A DNA stretch of 64,000 bases, taken from positions 124,001 through 188,000 of the forward strand of contig JALLLS010000066.1 in NCBI GenBank assembly GCA_025094145.1. The letters are read 5' to 3'. This document shows positions 1 to 10,464 of the stretch, piece after piece. Positions within the stretch are counted from its first letter, which is position 1. Every line of letters begins with the position of its first letter. The position numbers were made by a program, and so were the translations under genes. The stretch is from Spinellus fusiger. Lineage: Eukaryota > Mucoromycota > Mucoromycetes > Mucorales > Phycomycetaceae. Below the pieces are notes generated by a model that was given only the letters and a program-made list of their open reading frames with translations, had not been told where the DNA came from and searched no databases.

Positions 1-373
1 CCATGGTGAAGCCTCAGTGTTTTTGGATGTCTTTGTGGTGAAGAATCCAGCCCCCCTGCATTGTTTCCTCCACCTTGGTGGAATGTTCACTACCTTAGTG
101 GAAATCTGGGCTAAAGGCCTCCCTCCCTTCTGTTAGTATTGCTGTCAAGAAAGGCATGTGAAGAAGGACTGTCCTTGTTGTCCTGTCTCTGTCCCCTGTT
201 GCCACTGTTGTGGTGTAGCTGGCCACAAGGCCAATGATCAGGAATGCCCCTCTCATCCAGAGACCAGGGCCACTGAGGAAGCCACTGCCAAACAGCATAC
301 CAAGGAGATTGCTGCTGCTGAGGCAGAACGTGCTGCCAAGAAGGCTGCCAAAGAGGTAGCTGCTACCACCAAT

Positions 374-404
<31 letters not shown>

Positions 405-748
405 GGGATTCCATGGACGTGGACATGGACATTGCCCTGACAAAGCAGGTTTTGGGGTCTCTCTCTTAGGAGGAGACTGCCAAATTAAAGGTGTCTATGG
501 AGATAGACAGTGAGATGTACAACGCCTCTAACACCAGCACCAGCAACAGTATGTGGGCTCCCCACAACACTAAGCATTGTCTCCACCTTTGTGAGGCTGT
601 GATTGCCATGCACAAGAATGCCACCACCACTACCAAGACCACCCCCTATGGAATTTGTTCCCAGAAAACTGTGTCTGCCATTCCTTTGCCTGCCTCTTCC
701 TCTTCTTTCACTGCTGACCCCAACAAGGTCAATGCCATGGAATTATGA
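1..748 (+). pseudogene. LINE-1 ORF1 (nucleic-acid-binding protein), partial and frameshifted
   Basis: This is the C-terminal part of a LINE ORF1 protein. About 130-250 encodes two CCHC-like knuckles, with the visible pattern CCPVSVPCCHCCGVAGHKAND. An Ala/Glu/Lys-rich stretch and an Asn/Thr homopolymer follow (about 300-410), then an MDVDMDI acidic segment. A TAG at 467-469 breaks the frame, and coding continues from about 491 to the stop at 746-748. By family knowledge ORF1 packages the LINE RNA. The last codons read NAMEL then TGA, and the ATG of ORF2 overlaps that stop as ATGA (745-748). The equivalent ORF1 of LINE-E is longer and shows the missing N-terminal half. Confidence 0.8.
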
Positions 749-3700
749 GTGTTGGCCCTATCCAATTAGGGACCCTCAATGTGAGAGGGCTCTCCTCACT
801 TGTACATAGTTTTTCTTCTCCCAAGTCACTCCTTATCTGCCATCTTTGTTCCCTCTCCCCTCCTCTGTCACTTCTTGCTTTGCAGGAAACCCACGCTACC
901 CCCAAACACCACTCCTCACTCAACCTTCTCTTCCAAGCCCAGTCTAGTCTATGGACAAAGCACTGTGGCCTTGTCTCTTTTCACACTCATTTACTACTAA
1001 CCCACTTGCACACTTCTGCTGATAATAGGATCCTTGCTGTTCAGGTCTCACACACTGAAAATCGCATTGATCCATTTATTGTAGTTGTAGTCTATGGACC
1101 CACCACATACAGCATCTGCCATACTTTTTTCCTGTCACTTGTTTCAACACTCACCTCTCTTCCAGCCACAACACCAACATTTGTACTAGGTGACTTCAAC
1201 ATCAACCTACACCAATGCACAGCCTTCACCAGTGAATGGCTTGCCTACCAACAACAACACTTTCTGGATACAATTACTGCACCACAAACAACACCCACAC
1301 CCACATACCACAGCAGTTGATACAGAACATGTATTGACTATATTTTCTGGCCCACTGCCATTGTCACCACAGAACCTGAGGTTCTCTTTATCAACCCAAG
1401 TTGGATTGATCACAGCCTTCTTGTGGTTTTGATTCCACTCTTTTGTCCCTCTGGACCTGGTGTCTGGAGATTCAACACAGTTTACTTGAATCACAGTGGC
1501 TTTGATGAGTTGCTGGTGGATCTGTTGGATCATTCTCCTTTTCTTCCTGGGGATGTCTCTGCTGGTTGCTGCTGGGACCTGCTCAAGCAGGCCATGAGGC
1601 ACCTTTCCTTGGCTTATGCCAAGAAGTATCAACGTCACTGTCAATCAGTGGAGTGCCAGCTCAACAGCACCCATACCCAACTTCTCTCTTTGCCACCCTC
1701 CTTGGAGCTCACCAGTGTAGAGGCTGAATTGGCCAACCTCCAGCAAACCCAAACAGCCAACCTTGCCCAGTGTGCTGGTGTCAAGTGGTGTAAGAAAGGC
1801 AAGCAGTCTAATGCCTACTTCTTTAGGACTATCAAAGAACAAAAGACTGCAAAGTCAATTACCTCTCTTAGGGATCCTGTTTCTGGTGACCTTTTCTTGT
1901 CTATGGCAGACATGCTTGGGCATGCTTGCCAATTCTACCAAGACCTATACACAGCAGACCCCATTGACTTTGTCTCTGGTAAGTCCTTGCTCAGCAACAT
2001 CCCTTCTTCTGCTCTTATGTCCACCTCTTCCTCTGCCTCCTTACTCAGCAGGATCACACTGGAGGAGATTTTGTTTATTTTGAAGAATATGCCCAGCAAC
2101 TTGAGCCCTGGTCTGGATGGACTTCCCTATCCCTTGTGGAGAAGGTTGTTTCAACACTCCTTTGTGCAAAAGTTGGCTGAACAGGTGTACCAGGATGCAT
2201 TGTTTGGGGTTTTTCCTCCCTCTTGGTTGGAGATGGTTCTGGTGTTATTACCAAAGGTTGGCAACACTACTCTTCTGAAGAATTGGTGCCCAATCTTGCT
2301 CATCAATTGTGATGCTGTCATGTTCCAACTTTAATCCAAAGATTCTCTATGAATAAGTCAACACAAGTAGTGTGCTGTGACATTCAGAATACTCTATGAA
2401 AGCTTGAGTGCATACAAGTAACATAGTACATCTCTGTATCATCTCACTGATTGGTTGTAACTACAAATCACCTTCTAAAGCTCAGTGTACTATTGGACAC
2501 TTAACAAGAGCCATCTTCATTAATAATCCTAACAGAACAATATTGACCTATCAGAGTCAATTGAGTAAAGACTCATAATAATTAATGGTTTCAATAATGG
2601 AGTGCTTATCCCAGGAACCAACCATAGGGTTGAATATAATAATACTACAACTAAGTAAAACATATGAGCCAACCATAAGGTAGAAATATAGACACTGACC
2701 ATAAGGTAGAATAGATTATCCTACCATAAGGTAGAAGCCACTGAAGGATAAGCACCCACCAAAAGTATAAATAGTGAACCTTTCTTTACTCAATAAAAAT
2801 TATCTTTGTTCAGTCTTGTTAATCTACCTGTCTGAACAATCTCAGATGCTAAGATCTTCACAAAGATTATCACTCTTCAACTTTGGTTCTGCCTGGGCCC
2901 TCTGATTACCCCATTTCAAATGGGATTCATGGCCAACAGATTTATAGCAGACAATGGCTTGCTAATGCACCTTGTCATGCAACATGCCCAATTGGCAAAG
3001 GATCCTGGTGTTACTCTCTTGATCCAGCAAGAGAAGGCATATGATTGGGTACATCCAGGGTACCTTTGTTTGGTGCTCTCTTGCTTTAGTTTTCTGGTGG
3101 TCTTTGTGGACACTGTGTGCTTGCTGTTGTTTTCTACCAAAATTCATGTCAATGTGAATGGTTTTGTGTCCTCCCCCTTCCCCCAGAGTTGTGGGTTGCA
3201 AAAAGGAGATCCTCTCTCTTCTCTCCTCTTTAACCTTGCATTTGAGCCATTGCTTTGCACCATCCTCTCTTCTCCCGCCCTCCAAGGCTTCTGTTTTGGT
3301 GTCTTGTTGTTGCTGTCTCCTGTGGTTCCTCTGGTCTTGCCTCCACCACTGAAGGTGTTGGCTTATGCTGACAATCTTCTGGTGTTCATGTCTGCTCCTG
3401 GTGAGCTTGCTTCTTTTTGTGAGATTCTCTTGGTGTTTGGCCAGGCATCTAATGCTTGAGTCAACCTCAGCAAGACTGTGGCAGTTGCTCTCTCAGAGCA
3501 TTTTGTTTCTGACTGGGGACCTGTGCTGGATGCCTCTGACATTTCATGCTGCCATGATTGTCATGCAGTCCAAGCTGTTTGCTACCTTGGTTTCCCCCTG
3601 TCCTCCCATCCAGCCCAGCTGAATAGTTTCTGTGTGGCCCTGCTGGAGAAGTTGAAGAAGCAGTGTGACACTATGTCACAGTGCCATCTTTCTGTCCAGG

Positions 3701-4151
3701 GAAAGAGCCTTGTGGCTAACTCTGTGCTTCTTAGTACCATTTGGCACGTCCTGTATGTGACTCCTGTTCCTGAGTCTTTCTTCAGGACTGTCTGCCAGCA
3801 TGTTTGCAGATACCTTAACCTTGGTTTTGGTAGTCCTGGGTGGAATCTGCTGTGCCAACCTTGGAGGTGTGGTGGTATTGGCCTTCTTGATTCTGCAAGC
3901 CAGCAAAAGGCTCTCCAGCTATGTTGGATCCTTCCTCTGTTGAAAGGTATTTCTTCTTCCTTTGTACTTGGGTAATTGGATTTTATCCTCCCCTTGTACC
4001 TACAAGCACCCTTGGCCTCTGTTGCTCTTTTGTTTCCTGGCTGCCAGCACAATTGTCTGTCTGCCCTGCACCCAATCCACCATGGTTGCTCCTCTCTGCC
4101 CATGTCTCTTTTGCCACTGCATGTTAGTATGAGTGCTCACACCCTGATAAC
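745..4151 (+). pseudogene. LINE-1 ORF2: endonuclease-reverse transcriptase, broken
   Basis: The endonuclease domain spans about 745-1440. It has an N-terminal LGTLNVRGL motif, the LALQETH catalytic-Glu motif and VLGDFNINL. The fingers and palm begin at about 2050 (NLSPGLDGLPYPLWRRL). After the LTR insertion the palm continues at 2850-3460 with GFMANRFIADNG, LLIQQEKAYDWVHPGYL (first catalytic Asp motif, changed from the LLLDQEKAYD of related copies) and LAYADNLLVF. The last of these has YADN where active enzymes have YADD. Thumb and connection sequence follows to 3975, then frameshifts. The 3' end, including the C-terminal CCHC seen in LINE-E, is missing. Clearly non-functional. Confidence 0.85.
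2316..2844 (+). mobile_element. Solo LTR, family LTR-1, with 5-bp target duplication
   Basis: The 529-bp element starts TGTCATGTTCCAAC and ends AACAATCTCA (TG...CA). It is flanked by direct repeats gatgc (2311-2315 and 2845-2849). Removing it restores the LINE reading frame across the site, as comparison with LINE-E confirms. Inside are a TATA-like AGTATAAATAG near 2763 and an AATAAAA near 2791, in the order expected for an LTR read on the + strand. The family recurs at 4152-8834, 11624-11732, 12139-12720, 14415-15249 and 23333-23858. Confidence 0.9.
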
Positions 4152-4543
4152 TGTGATTATTCAGACAAGTAGAAAATAACAAGACTGAACAAAGATAATT
4201 ATTATTAAGTGAAGAGTGGTTCATTATTTATACTTTTTGTGAGTGCTTATCCTTCAGTGGCATTCTACCTTTTGGCAGTTAATGACTAGTCTGTGGCATA
4301 GCTTATTTATAGATGCAACTGTATGGTGGGTGTAGATGATTTATCCTATGGTAGTTTACATAGGTGTAGCTTTATGGTTGGTGTAGGTGTTCTACCTAAT
4401 GGTAGACTACATGTTGGAGCCTTATGGTTGGTTCATTGAATAAGCACACCATTATAGAGCCATCTATTATGTCTTCACTTTTAATTGCCTTTGATAGGTC
4501 TTATTTAATCAACTAAGGATTTATAGATGAAGGCAGCTCATTA
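4152..4543 (-). mobile_element. LTR-1 copy, 3' portion (split by the TIR element)
   Basis: On the + strand this starts TGTGATTATTCAGAC, the reverse complement of an LTR-1 3' end. It runs to GCAGCTCATTA at 4543. The remainder of the same LTR resumes at 8647 (AAGTGTCTGATAA). The uninterrupted paralogue at 14801 reads CTCATTAAGTGTCTG, so the two halves were contiguous before the element at 4544-8646 inserted. Confidence 0.82.
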
Positions 4544-5292
4544 CACACCCAAAGATTTTTCTGGCTTTTAAGCAATGATATCTTTGCCTTTTAAAACTGA
4601 AAATTTCTTGCTTTTTATGGAACTGCATTTAAAACTAAAGAATTCCTGCCTTTTATAGAACTGTACTTGAAATCAAAGGTTTGCAAGTATCCAAAATTTT
4701 CTTACCTTTTATGGAATACCTCAATATCAAATTGTATTATCAATAAAAATATTGTTTATGAATAATATTGTTTATTGTAATAGTATAGATAATAATACTG
4801 TAGCTAATAATATACTATTATTATAGCTACTGCTGTTCTAGGTATATTCCTTCATAGCAATAGAATCTATACCCTAGAAGCCTTGTGCTTTAATATTGAG
4901 AGATAGATAACTATGCTCAGGAGTATACCCTAGACAGCCTAGACCATATAGAAGGAAGAAGACCACCTTAGACTGACTTGAGAAGAGTCTTAACTTATCT
5001 AATAACAGAAGAGTATATTAGTGATAGTTCAATCAAGAGAGATAGTATGCTTACCTTTTAGTTAATACTTGTCTTGAGAATAATAAGCCATATGCTATCT
5101 ATTAAAAGAAGAGTCAGTACTATGTCTTGTACATTGCAATGAGCTCAAGCCCAGATGATGATACTGCTTACCTTTTTATCTCAAAAATAGCCTTTGGTAG
5201 TGTCTATCACCTCCTTCTATTGTTTTTCTTTATTAATAACCACACATTACCTTGCTTATTTATGCTCATCTTGACAAGTAATCAAGTATCAA

Positions 5293-8200
5293 ATATTATG
5301 GGCAGTGTGAAAAACAACAAAATAACAGACAAAAGAATAAGAAAATATTTTGATTTTGGTGACATATCACTTTAGCCTCTACTTTCCAATAATTTATTAA
5401 GTCAAAATCCTCAAGTCAAACAGCTCACTCTCTTTCTGTTTTTATATTGAAATCTCTTTTACCATGTCCCTCACCACCATCAACTTCAAGAAGAATGAAA
5501 TTCCCACCTGCACTGTCTGCCAAAAGACATTTAAGACCAAGGGAAATATGAAATCATACCTTTCTAATAAAATATAAGGATAATCTCAAGTCTAAAAGTA
5601 ATGTTGCTCATTCTCTACTATGAATAGCTCCATGCCTGAGTCTTCTTCTGGGTATTTATTGTAGAAACAGAAGCATAGAATGATAAGAATCAAGCTCATC
5701 ATGATTTCTTTCTATTGTTTACAGACCTCTCCCTGCCATCACCACAGTCTTCCATGTAGAAGAGGAAGGTGATGATGACCAGGAGATAGTTGTTGAAGAT
5801 GAGGAAGTTCTTGAAGAAGAACCTCTTTGGGTTACTGGGGAAGATGATTTCAACAGCAGCAACAACACCTTTGAGGAGGCTGCCTCTGTAGATAATATCT
5901 TCCCATTCTCAACAAAGCTGGAGATGATCATACATTGTTTCTTTACTGAAAATGAGGAACATATCTTGAAGATTTGCAGGGAAGATCATCACCTTGTGCA
6001 AAGATGTGAGAGAGGCTTGTCTTGCCAATCCTCAGGAGAAAGTTCCTGCTTTAAACAAGGTTTTTAACCTCAAGAAGAGGGTGAGAAGCCATGTCCCCAA
6101 GTTTCCCACCACCATCCACCAGTTCTCTATGAACAAACCCTCTGAGCATCTGAGGCTGCTCACCACTGACCCCCTCAAAACAACAATGCTCTCTGCCTTG
6201 CCAGACAGAACACCTGAACAGAGTGTTTTGCCTCAGCAAGGGGAGAAATGGAAGACACACCTGCTATTCCAGCACCCAATGGTCACTGTCACCATTAACA
6301 ACATTTCTGTGGATCTCTGGGTGGGAGATCTAGTATATGCCTCTCCTGGTGAAAGTGTAACTTCACCATACAAGCTTGCCTTCTTTTTCATGTCAAGCAG
6401 TAGATTGATGGCCAATGCCTATGAAGAAGCATCTGGTTTGTCTTCTGCCAGAAACATTGTCATTCTAGACATTGTGAAAGACATTTGACTTTCCAACAAC
6501 ACCCACACCAACTCTACCACCCACCACCCACTCGAAAAAATTGCTACAAGTACCACCAACCCCAACAGACAGTTCATGCCAGTAAAAACTGTGCCTCTGA
6601 ACTTGTTCTTAGATGATACAAGTGGCAATACAACCAAAAAGTGGAACAAGTTTGAGAGTTGTGTGATGTCTCTTGCAGCAATGCCATTCAAAGAACAGTG
6701 TAAGGTTGAGAATATGTTCTTTGTCTGTACCAGCAACAAGCTGTTGATCATGGAGATGCTCCCAGAGCTTGTGAAGGACCTTGGAGCCTTGGAGAAAGGT
6801 GTGGAGATGTTTGATGTGGAGTATGGCAAACCTGTTCTTGTTGTTGGTGTGGTGCACTTTCTCATGGCAGACAACCCTATGCATACAGCTGTGGCATGCA
6901 GTCTTGGTGCTAAGGCTAGGCTGCCATGTAGAAAGTGTTACTGGGTTATTGGTGGAAATGCAACAGTGGAGCAGGAGGGAGTGGATGGTGACACTCATGC
7001 AAGAAGAAAGGAGGATTTGGTGGAGATGTACCAGCATTGTGCCAGCAACCCCAGCAATGCTAGCCTCAGAAGCAACTCTGACACTGGATACAAGTTGACT
7101 GGTGGCAAAGCCTTTTTGTCCTTGCAGTCATGGGATCCGACCATGGATTGCCTAGTGGAAATACTCTACATCATCCTTCTTGGTGTTGCAAAACATCTTG
7201 TGGTTGGCATGGTACCATTTTATGCCAAGAAAGAAGTGAAGCAGTTGGAAGAAAGATTCTTCAACTACAACTCAAAGGCTTTCACAAGAAAGCACTGTAC
7301 TCCATTTCACCTGCATGGATCTTATCTTGGAAGAGACTACAAGATCATCATCTAGCAGATGCCCACCATCCTGTGTGACCTGGTCCAAAGAAGACTTATA
7401 AGCAACAATGATTCAAAAGCAATCATCCTTGATTGTTTTGTCAAGCTTGGTTTGCTTGTATCTCTTCTCTACATGCAGGATATTGAGGCATGTCTGGACA
7501 TCTATGTGGACAAGGTCAGATCTGCCACAAAAAAGTTGGTTGCTTCTATCATCATGTATAATGATTTGCCAGCTCCAAGTGCATCTGCAAAGAAGACAAT
7601 CATCAGCAACACCTTGAAGCTGCATCTCCTCCACTACCTGTACAAAGATATCTTGCGGTTTGGTTCACCTGTTTAATACAAAACAGAGAGAGGTGAACAA
7701 TACAACAAGTTTATATGAGAACACATACTGCACACCAACAGGCAGTCACCTTCTTGGGATGTTGCTGTGTTTTTTGGAAAGAAGTGTATCTTGACACACA
7801 TCTTTCAGGGTGGGTACTGGTAGGTGTCTGACCATGGTGGTCTCTTTACTGCTGGAGCCAATGTTAAGCTGCTTCAGCAAATATGTCTTCTTGTTCTGTC
7901 TTGTGAGCTTGCAGACAACAACTGCAGCTCCAAAAGAATAGTTGTTGGTCTGGCCAGTCTCTTTTCCTTTTTTTCTGGTGCTTTGCCTGTCTTTGGTAAG
8001 GTTGTTATCATTGACAAAAGGGAGAATATGGCCACCATTCTTCCCTACAACTTCCAACTTGTCTTTGGTGAGAATTCAACCACCCACCCTCAACATCTTG
8101 CCTTGGCTGCAGGTCTTGATTCTTTCTCTCTTTTTTCCTTGGGTTTAAAAGATAGCATTGGAAACAATGTTATCTTCCCATTGAACACCACCATTGAGGT

Positions 8201-8420
8201 AGCCCTCAACAAGATAGTTGTTGAACAAGTCATAGACATTGTGTCAATGAATGAATGCACTGTTCTCAACACAAGTATGTTTGGCTCTCTCTTTTGGACA
8301 ATGACCACTAGAGTTAATTGAGTGTGAGTCCCACAATAAATATTTTTTTAAACATTGTTATGCTGCAAATACTGTGGGCTTAAGGATAACAAATTATGCT
8401 AAGAGAAGAATATCAGTGAC
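5293..8420 (+). mobile_element. Plavaka-like (KDZ superfamily) DNA transposon, decayed
   Basis: This sequence interrupts the left and right arms of the TIR element. It starts after AGTATCAAA at about 5292, where the second copy of the left arm diverges. Its coding region resembles Plavaka transposases of fungi. I could not find a convincing terminal inverted repeat, so both borders are approximate. The left edge near 5300 begins GGGCAGTGTGAAAA. Confidence 0.6.
5464..8321 (+). pseudogene. Plavaka/KDZ-type transposase, frameshifted
   Basis: A first exon (5464-5575) encodes a C2H2-like finger (CTVCQKTF). An acidic exon starts after an AG near 5726 (HVEEEGDDDQEIVVEDEEV). A one-base shift near 5970 moves the frame into the 5994-6488 block. 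The core block 6576-7355 contains VPLNLFLDDTSGNTTKKWNKFES, HFLMADNP and ARLPCRKCYW, which are the hallmark region of the Plavaka transposase (FLDD..GN..K.WNKF, then MADNP and a CRKC zinc-binding motif). A stop follows, then 7359-7676, and a last block at 7824-8321. In fungi this enzyme performs DDE-type cut-and-paste. The stops and shifts make this copy dead. Confidence 0.72.
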
Positions 8421-8646
8421 TGAGTTGTAATTTTGGGGTGATTCTTGTTCTATTTCTTGTCTTTACAGCCAATTTTCTACTTTTCAATTGCAAAGTCAAT
8501 TATCTTTGTTCTGATAGGCAGGCAGAGTTTGAAATCAATCATCTGGACAATAAAAAGGCATTTTCAAACATATTAGCCAATCATAAGAATATTTTGATTT
8601 TATTCTCAGGATATTTCCTTTTATATCCCAAAAGTCTCTGGGTGTG

Positions 8647-8834
8647 TAAGTGTCTGATAATAATTTGAGCTTAGAAGGTTGATTTGTAGTTATGACCAAT
8701 CAGTGGGATGATACAGAGATGTACTATGGTACTTGTGTGCACTCAAGCTTTCATAGAGTATTCTGAATGTCACAGCACACTACTCATGTTGACTTATTCA
8801 TAGAGAATCTTTGGATTGAAGTCAGAACACAACA
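8647..8834 (-). mobile_element. LTR-1 copy, 5' portion (continuation of 4152-4543)
   Basis: It reads AAGTGTCTGATAA at the left and GAACACAACA at the right, which reverse-complements to the LTR-1 start TGTTGTGTTC. Together with 4152-4543 it forms one LTR of about 580 bp. The left flank of the whole LTR is LINE-1 and the right flank is LINE-A, with no matching target duplication visible. Confidence 0.8.
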
Positions 8835-10070
8835 AGTGTATTAAAATATTATGGATCATAGTGTGGTGGAGCCCATTGGCATTCCATAAGCCTAATGAGA
8901 CTCTATTCATAAGGTGATGTCTTGTGAGGGTTCATCCATGTTCATATCTTCATATGGATGCTTGAATGCAGTTTTTGGATCATCCCTGTCTTCATACACT
9001 TTTCTCTTGTGGGGTTTCTCAGGAATCTGGGACTCACTAATCCAACCCATCTCAGCAAAGATGGTGGCTACAGAGTGTGCAGTGTGGGGTCTCATATATT
9101 CAATGGCCTGTAGGCATCTTTTCTGGTGAATGTGCATGGCTTCCAGTGAGAGGTCTTCCTTTGAGAAGTCCTTGTACTTGGGGTCTGCCAAGTGTTTTGG
9201 GTCTCTGGGATCAAAGTCCTTGTAGATAGTAACACTAGCCTTCTCCAAGAGGGCTGTGACATCTGGTACATACTGTAGGTGAACAAGAAGACTAATGACT
9301 GATCTTGCTGGGAAGAAGACATCCAGGATACATCCAGTGTCAAAGCCAAGGGTTCTGAGAAGCTTATGCACTTCTGGATGGTTCATTTGTCTGCTACATG
9401 GAATATACACATAAGTGTATCCTTTTTCACCTTCCTGGATGGTGAAGGCATGTGAAGCAGCTGCAACATGTCTTGCTGATGTCTGGGGGCATTTGGAGGG
9501 TGCTGGGATGTGTTTCTTGGCCACTGTGGCCCAAGAAGAGTCCTTTACTGTTGGCAGAGAATGGTCTGTGTCAATTTCTCTGCATGTTATCACTTTAGAA
9601 GTGACAGTTGCTGATGCTGCTGGTGTTGGTGCCTTGAGTACACTTATCTCAGCCTGTAAGGCTGTGATGGTTGCCTTGAGCCTCATGTTCTCTTCAATGA
9701 TGGCCTCAAATGCCTCCAGTCTTTGTTGCTGCTGTTGCTGCTGTTCATGTTGCTGCTGTTGCTGGAGCTGTTGTTGGTGTTGCTGCTGCTTTAATTGAGC
9801 TAGTTCTGAGCTCAGAGATTGAAGGGCCAAAACGATCTCAGCCTGGGTTGAAGCATTAAGCTGTTGTTCAGCAGAATTGGCAAACATGGTGTATCTACTG
9901 CTATTCAAGTGGTGTTGACCTGAAACTTGGACAGTAGGTGAGAAGGTGGGTGATGTTGATGGATGGATTGTGATTTTTGATGGATGCAGTGTTTTGGTGA
10001 TGGATGGATGATTTTCAAATTTGGATAGATTTACAATTTTGCTTTTAAAAAAAGTGTTGCTTAGAAGAAA
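8835..10070 (-). mobile_element. LINE-A: 5' part of a coiled-coil-ORF1 LINE, 5' end directed at tRNA-Ile
   Basis: A complete ORF1 and the first about 25 codons of ORF2 (MNRVSLGLWNANGL, start about 8923) survive. The rest was lost at the LTR junction at 8834. The 5' untranslated region is 9888-10070, plus the few bases next to tRNA-Ile after two LTR insertions are removed. It matches LINE-B (5' end at 14115) and is the same broad type as LINE-D. Confidence 0.8.
8907..9887 (-). CDS. LINE-A ORF1, coiled-coil nucleic-acid-binding protein
   Basis: This intact reading frame of 326 codons begins MFANSAEQQLNAS. I chose this ATG because LINE-B has the matching MFSSPAGQQ start region, and because upstream codons run into the separate LTR at 10071-10459. 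N-terminal residues about 25-90 form a Gln-rich coiled coil (LKQQQHQQQLQQQ) with leucine heptads (AFEAIIEENMRLKATITALQAEISVLK). The C-terminal half has a compact domain (YTYVYIPCSRQMNHPEV, LLRTLGFDTGCILDVFFPARSVISLLVH) shared with LINE-B and LINE-D, probably the RNA-binding fold of this LINE group. There is no zinc knuckle. The stop overlaps the ORF2 ATG as ATGA. Probably translated only if the 5' promoter still works. Confidence 0.75.
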   Translation of the reverse strand: MFANSAEQQLNASTQAEIVLALQSLSSELAQLKQQQHQQQLQQQQQHEQQQQQQQRLEAFEAIIEENMRLKATITALQAEISVLKAPTPAASATVTSKVITCREIDTDHSLPTVKDSSWATVAKKHIPAPSKCPQTSARHVAAASHAFTIQEGEKGYTYVYIPCSRQMNHPEVHKLLRTLGFDTGCILDVFFPARSVISLLVHLQYVPDVTALLEKASVTIYKDFDPRDPKHLADPKYKDFSKEDLSLEAMHIHQKRCLQAIEYMRPHTAHSVATIFAEMGWISESQIPEKPHKRKVYEDRDDPKTAFKHPYEDMNMDEPSQDITL

Positions 10071-10459
10071 TGTCCATGCTAGACACTGTCCTGTCAAATA
10101 GAGTAATACTATTGGCTGCACATGTCTTCCCTTTTTGGAACACACATTATCCTGTGTGGATACACACAGATAATATAATATAATTAATAAGATAAATGCT
10201 AATGCAATATATTGTCTTGGCTTTATGTTCTCTTCACAGTGAACATGTTAAGCCAAGACATATATGTGCAATTGTACACTGTAGAATTTAGTATAAATAA
10301 TCAAGTGAATTCAATGAATAAAGATTATCTTCTATCTTCTCTTTTATTCTTCTTCTTTGATCTATGTGGGCTTCAGTCCAAACCAAGAACCACTAGCTAT
10401 TCCACTCTGTGCACATACCTCTGGGCTTAGAACTATTCTGTCCAAATTAGGGAACAACA
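10071..10459 (+). mobile_element. Solo LTR, family LTR-2, copy 1 (upstream of tRNA-Ile)
   Basis: The 389-bp element starts TGTCCATGCTAGACACTG and ends TTAGGGAACAACA. It is flanked by gaaa (10067-10070 and 10460-10463). It contains AGTATAAATAATC and AATAAAGATTATC, a TATA-like and a polyadenylation-like signal in + orientation. A second copy at 16475-16863 differs at only a handful of bases. With the later LTR-3 insertion removed, its end lies 11 nt upstream of the mature tRNA-Ile 5' end. Confidence 0.8.
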
Positions 10460-10464
10460 GAAAG

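Larger units (their letters stand above)
1..4151 (+). mobile_element. LINE-1: zinc-knuckle non-LTR retrotransposon, 3'-truncated, split by a solo LTR
   Basis: This is an L1/Tx1-like non-LTR element on the + strand. The window opens inside ORF1. ORF1 carries zinc knuckles, and ORF2 carries an APE-type endonuclease followed by reverse transcriptase. A 529-bp solo LTR (2316-2844) interrupts ORF2 between the codons for NCDA and KIF, and the coding resumes in register after the duplicated gatgc. The 3' part is lost where another LTR begins at 4152. The copy is closely related to LINE-E at 31631-36938 and the two can be aligned domain by domain. Several stops and frameshifts make it inactive. Confidence 0.9.
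4544..8646. mobile_element. TA-inserting TIR element (Fanzor-type family), copy 1, internally replaced by Plavaka
   Basis: The left terminus is CACACCCAAAGATTTTTC. The right terminus ends CTCTGGGTGTG, which reverse-complements to CACACCCAGAGACTTTT, so the ends form an imperfect inverted repeat. Both are flanked by TA, and the paralogous empty site at 14801 (CTCATTAAGTGTC) has one TA, which proves a TA duplication. The left arm (4544 to about 5292) matches 49368-50059, where a second copy carries a Fanzor/TnpB C-terminus. The right arm (about 8510-8646) matches about 50715-50845. The middle is occupied by a Plavaka-like element, so no nuclease gene survives here. Confidence 0.8.

Noticed and set aside
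5293..8420. Terminal inverted repeat for the Plavaka-like element (GGGCAGTGTGAAAA versus sequences near 8330-8390)
   Set aside because: No convincing match at the right side, so its borders are left approximate.
9415..9798. Cys-rich 127-codon frame on the + strand
   Set aside because: It is the antisense of the Gln-rich coiled coil of LINE-A ORF1.
9888..10145. Upstream extension of LINE-A ORF1 to an ATG at 10145
   Set aside because: The extension crosses the 5' untranslated region and into the LTR-2 insertion, and LINE-B supports a start near MF(A/S).
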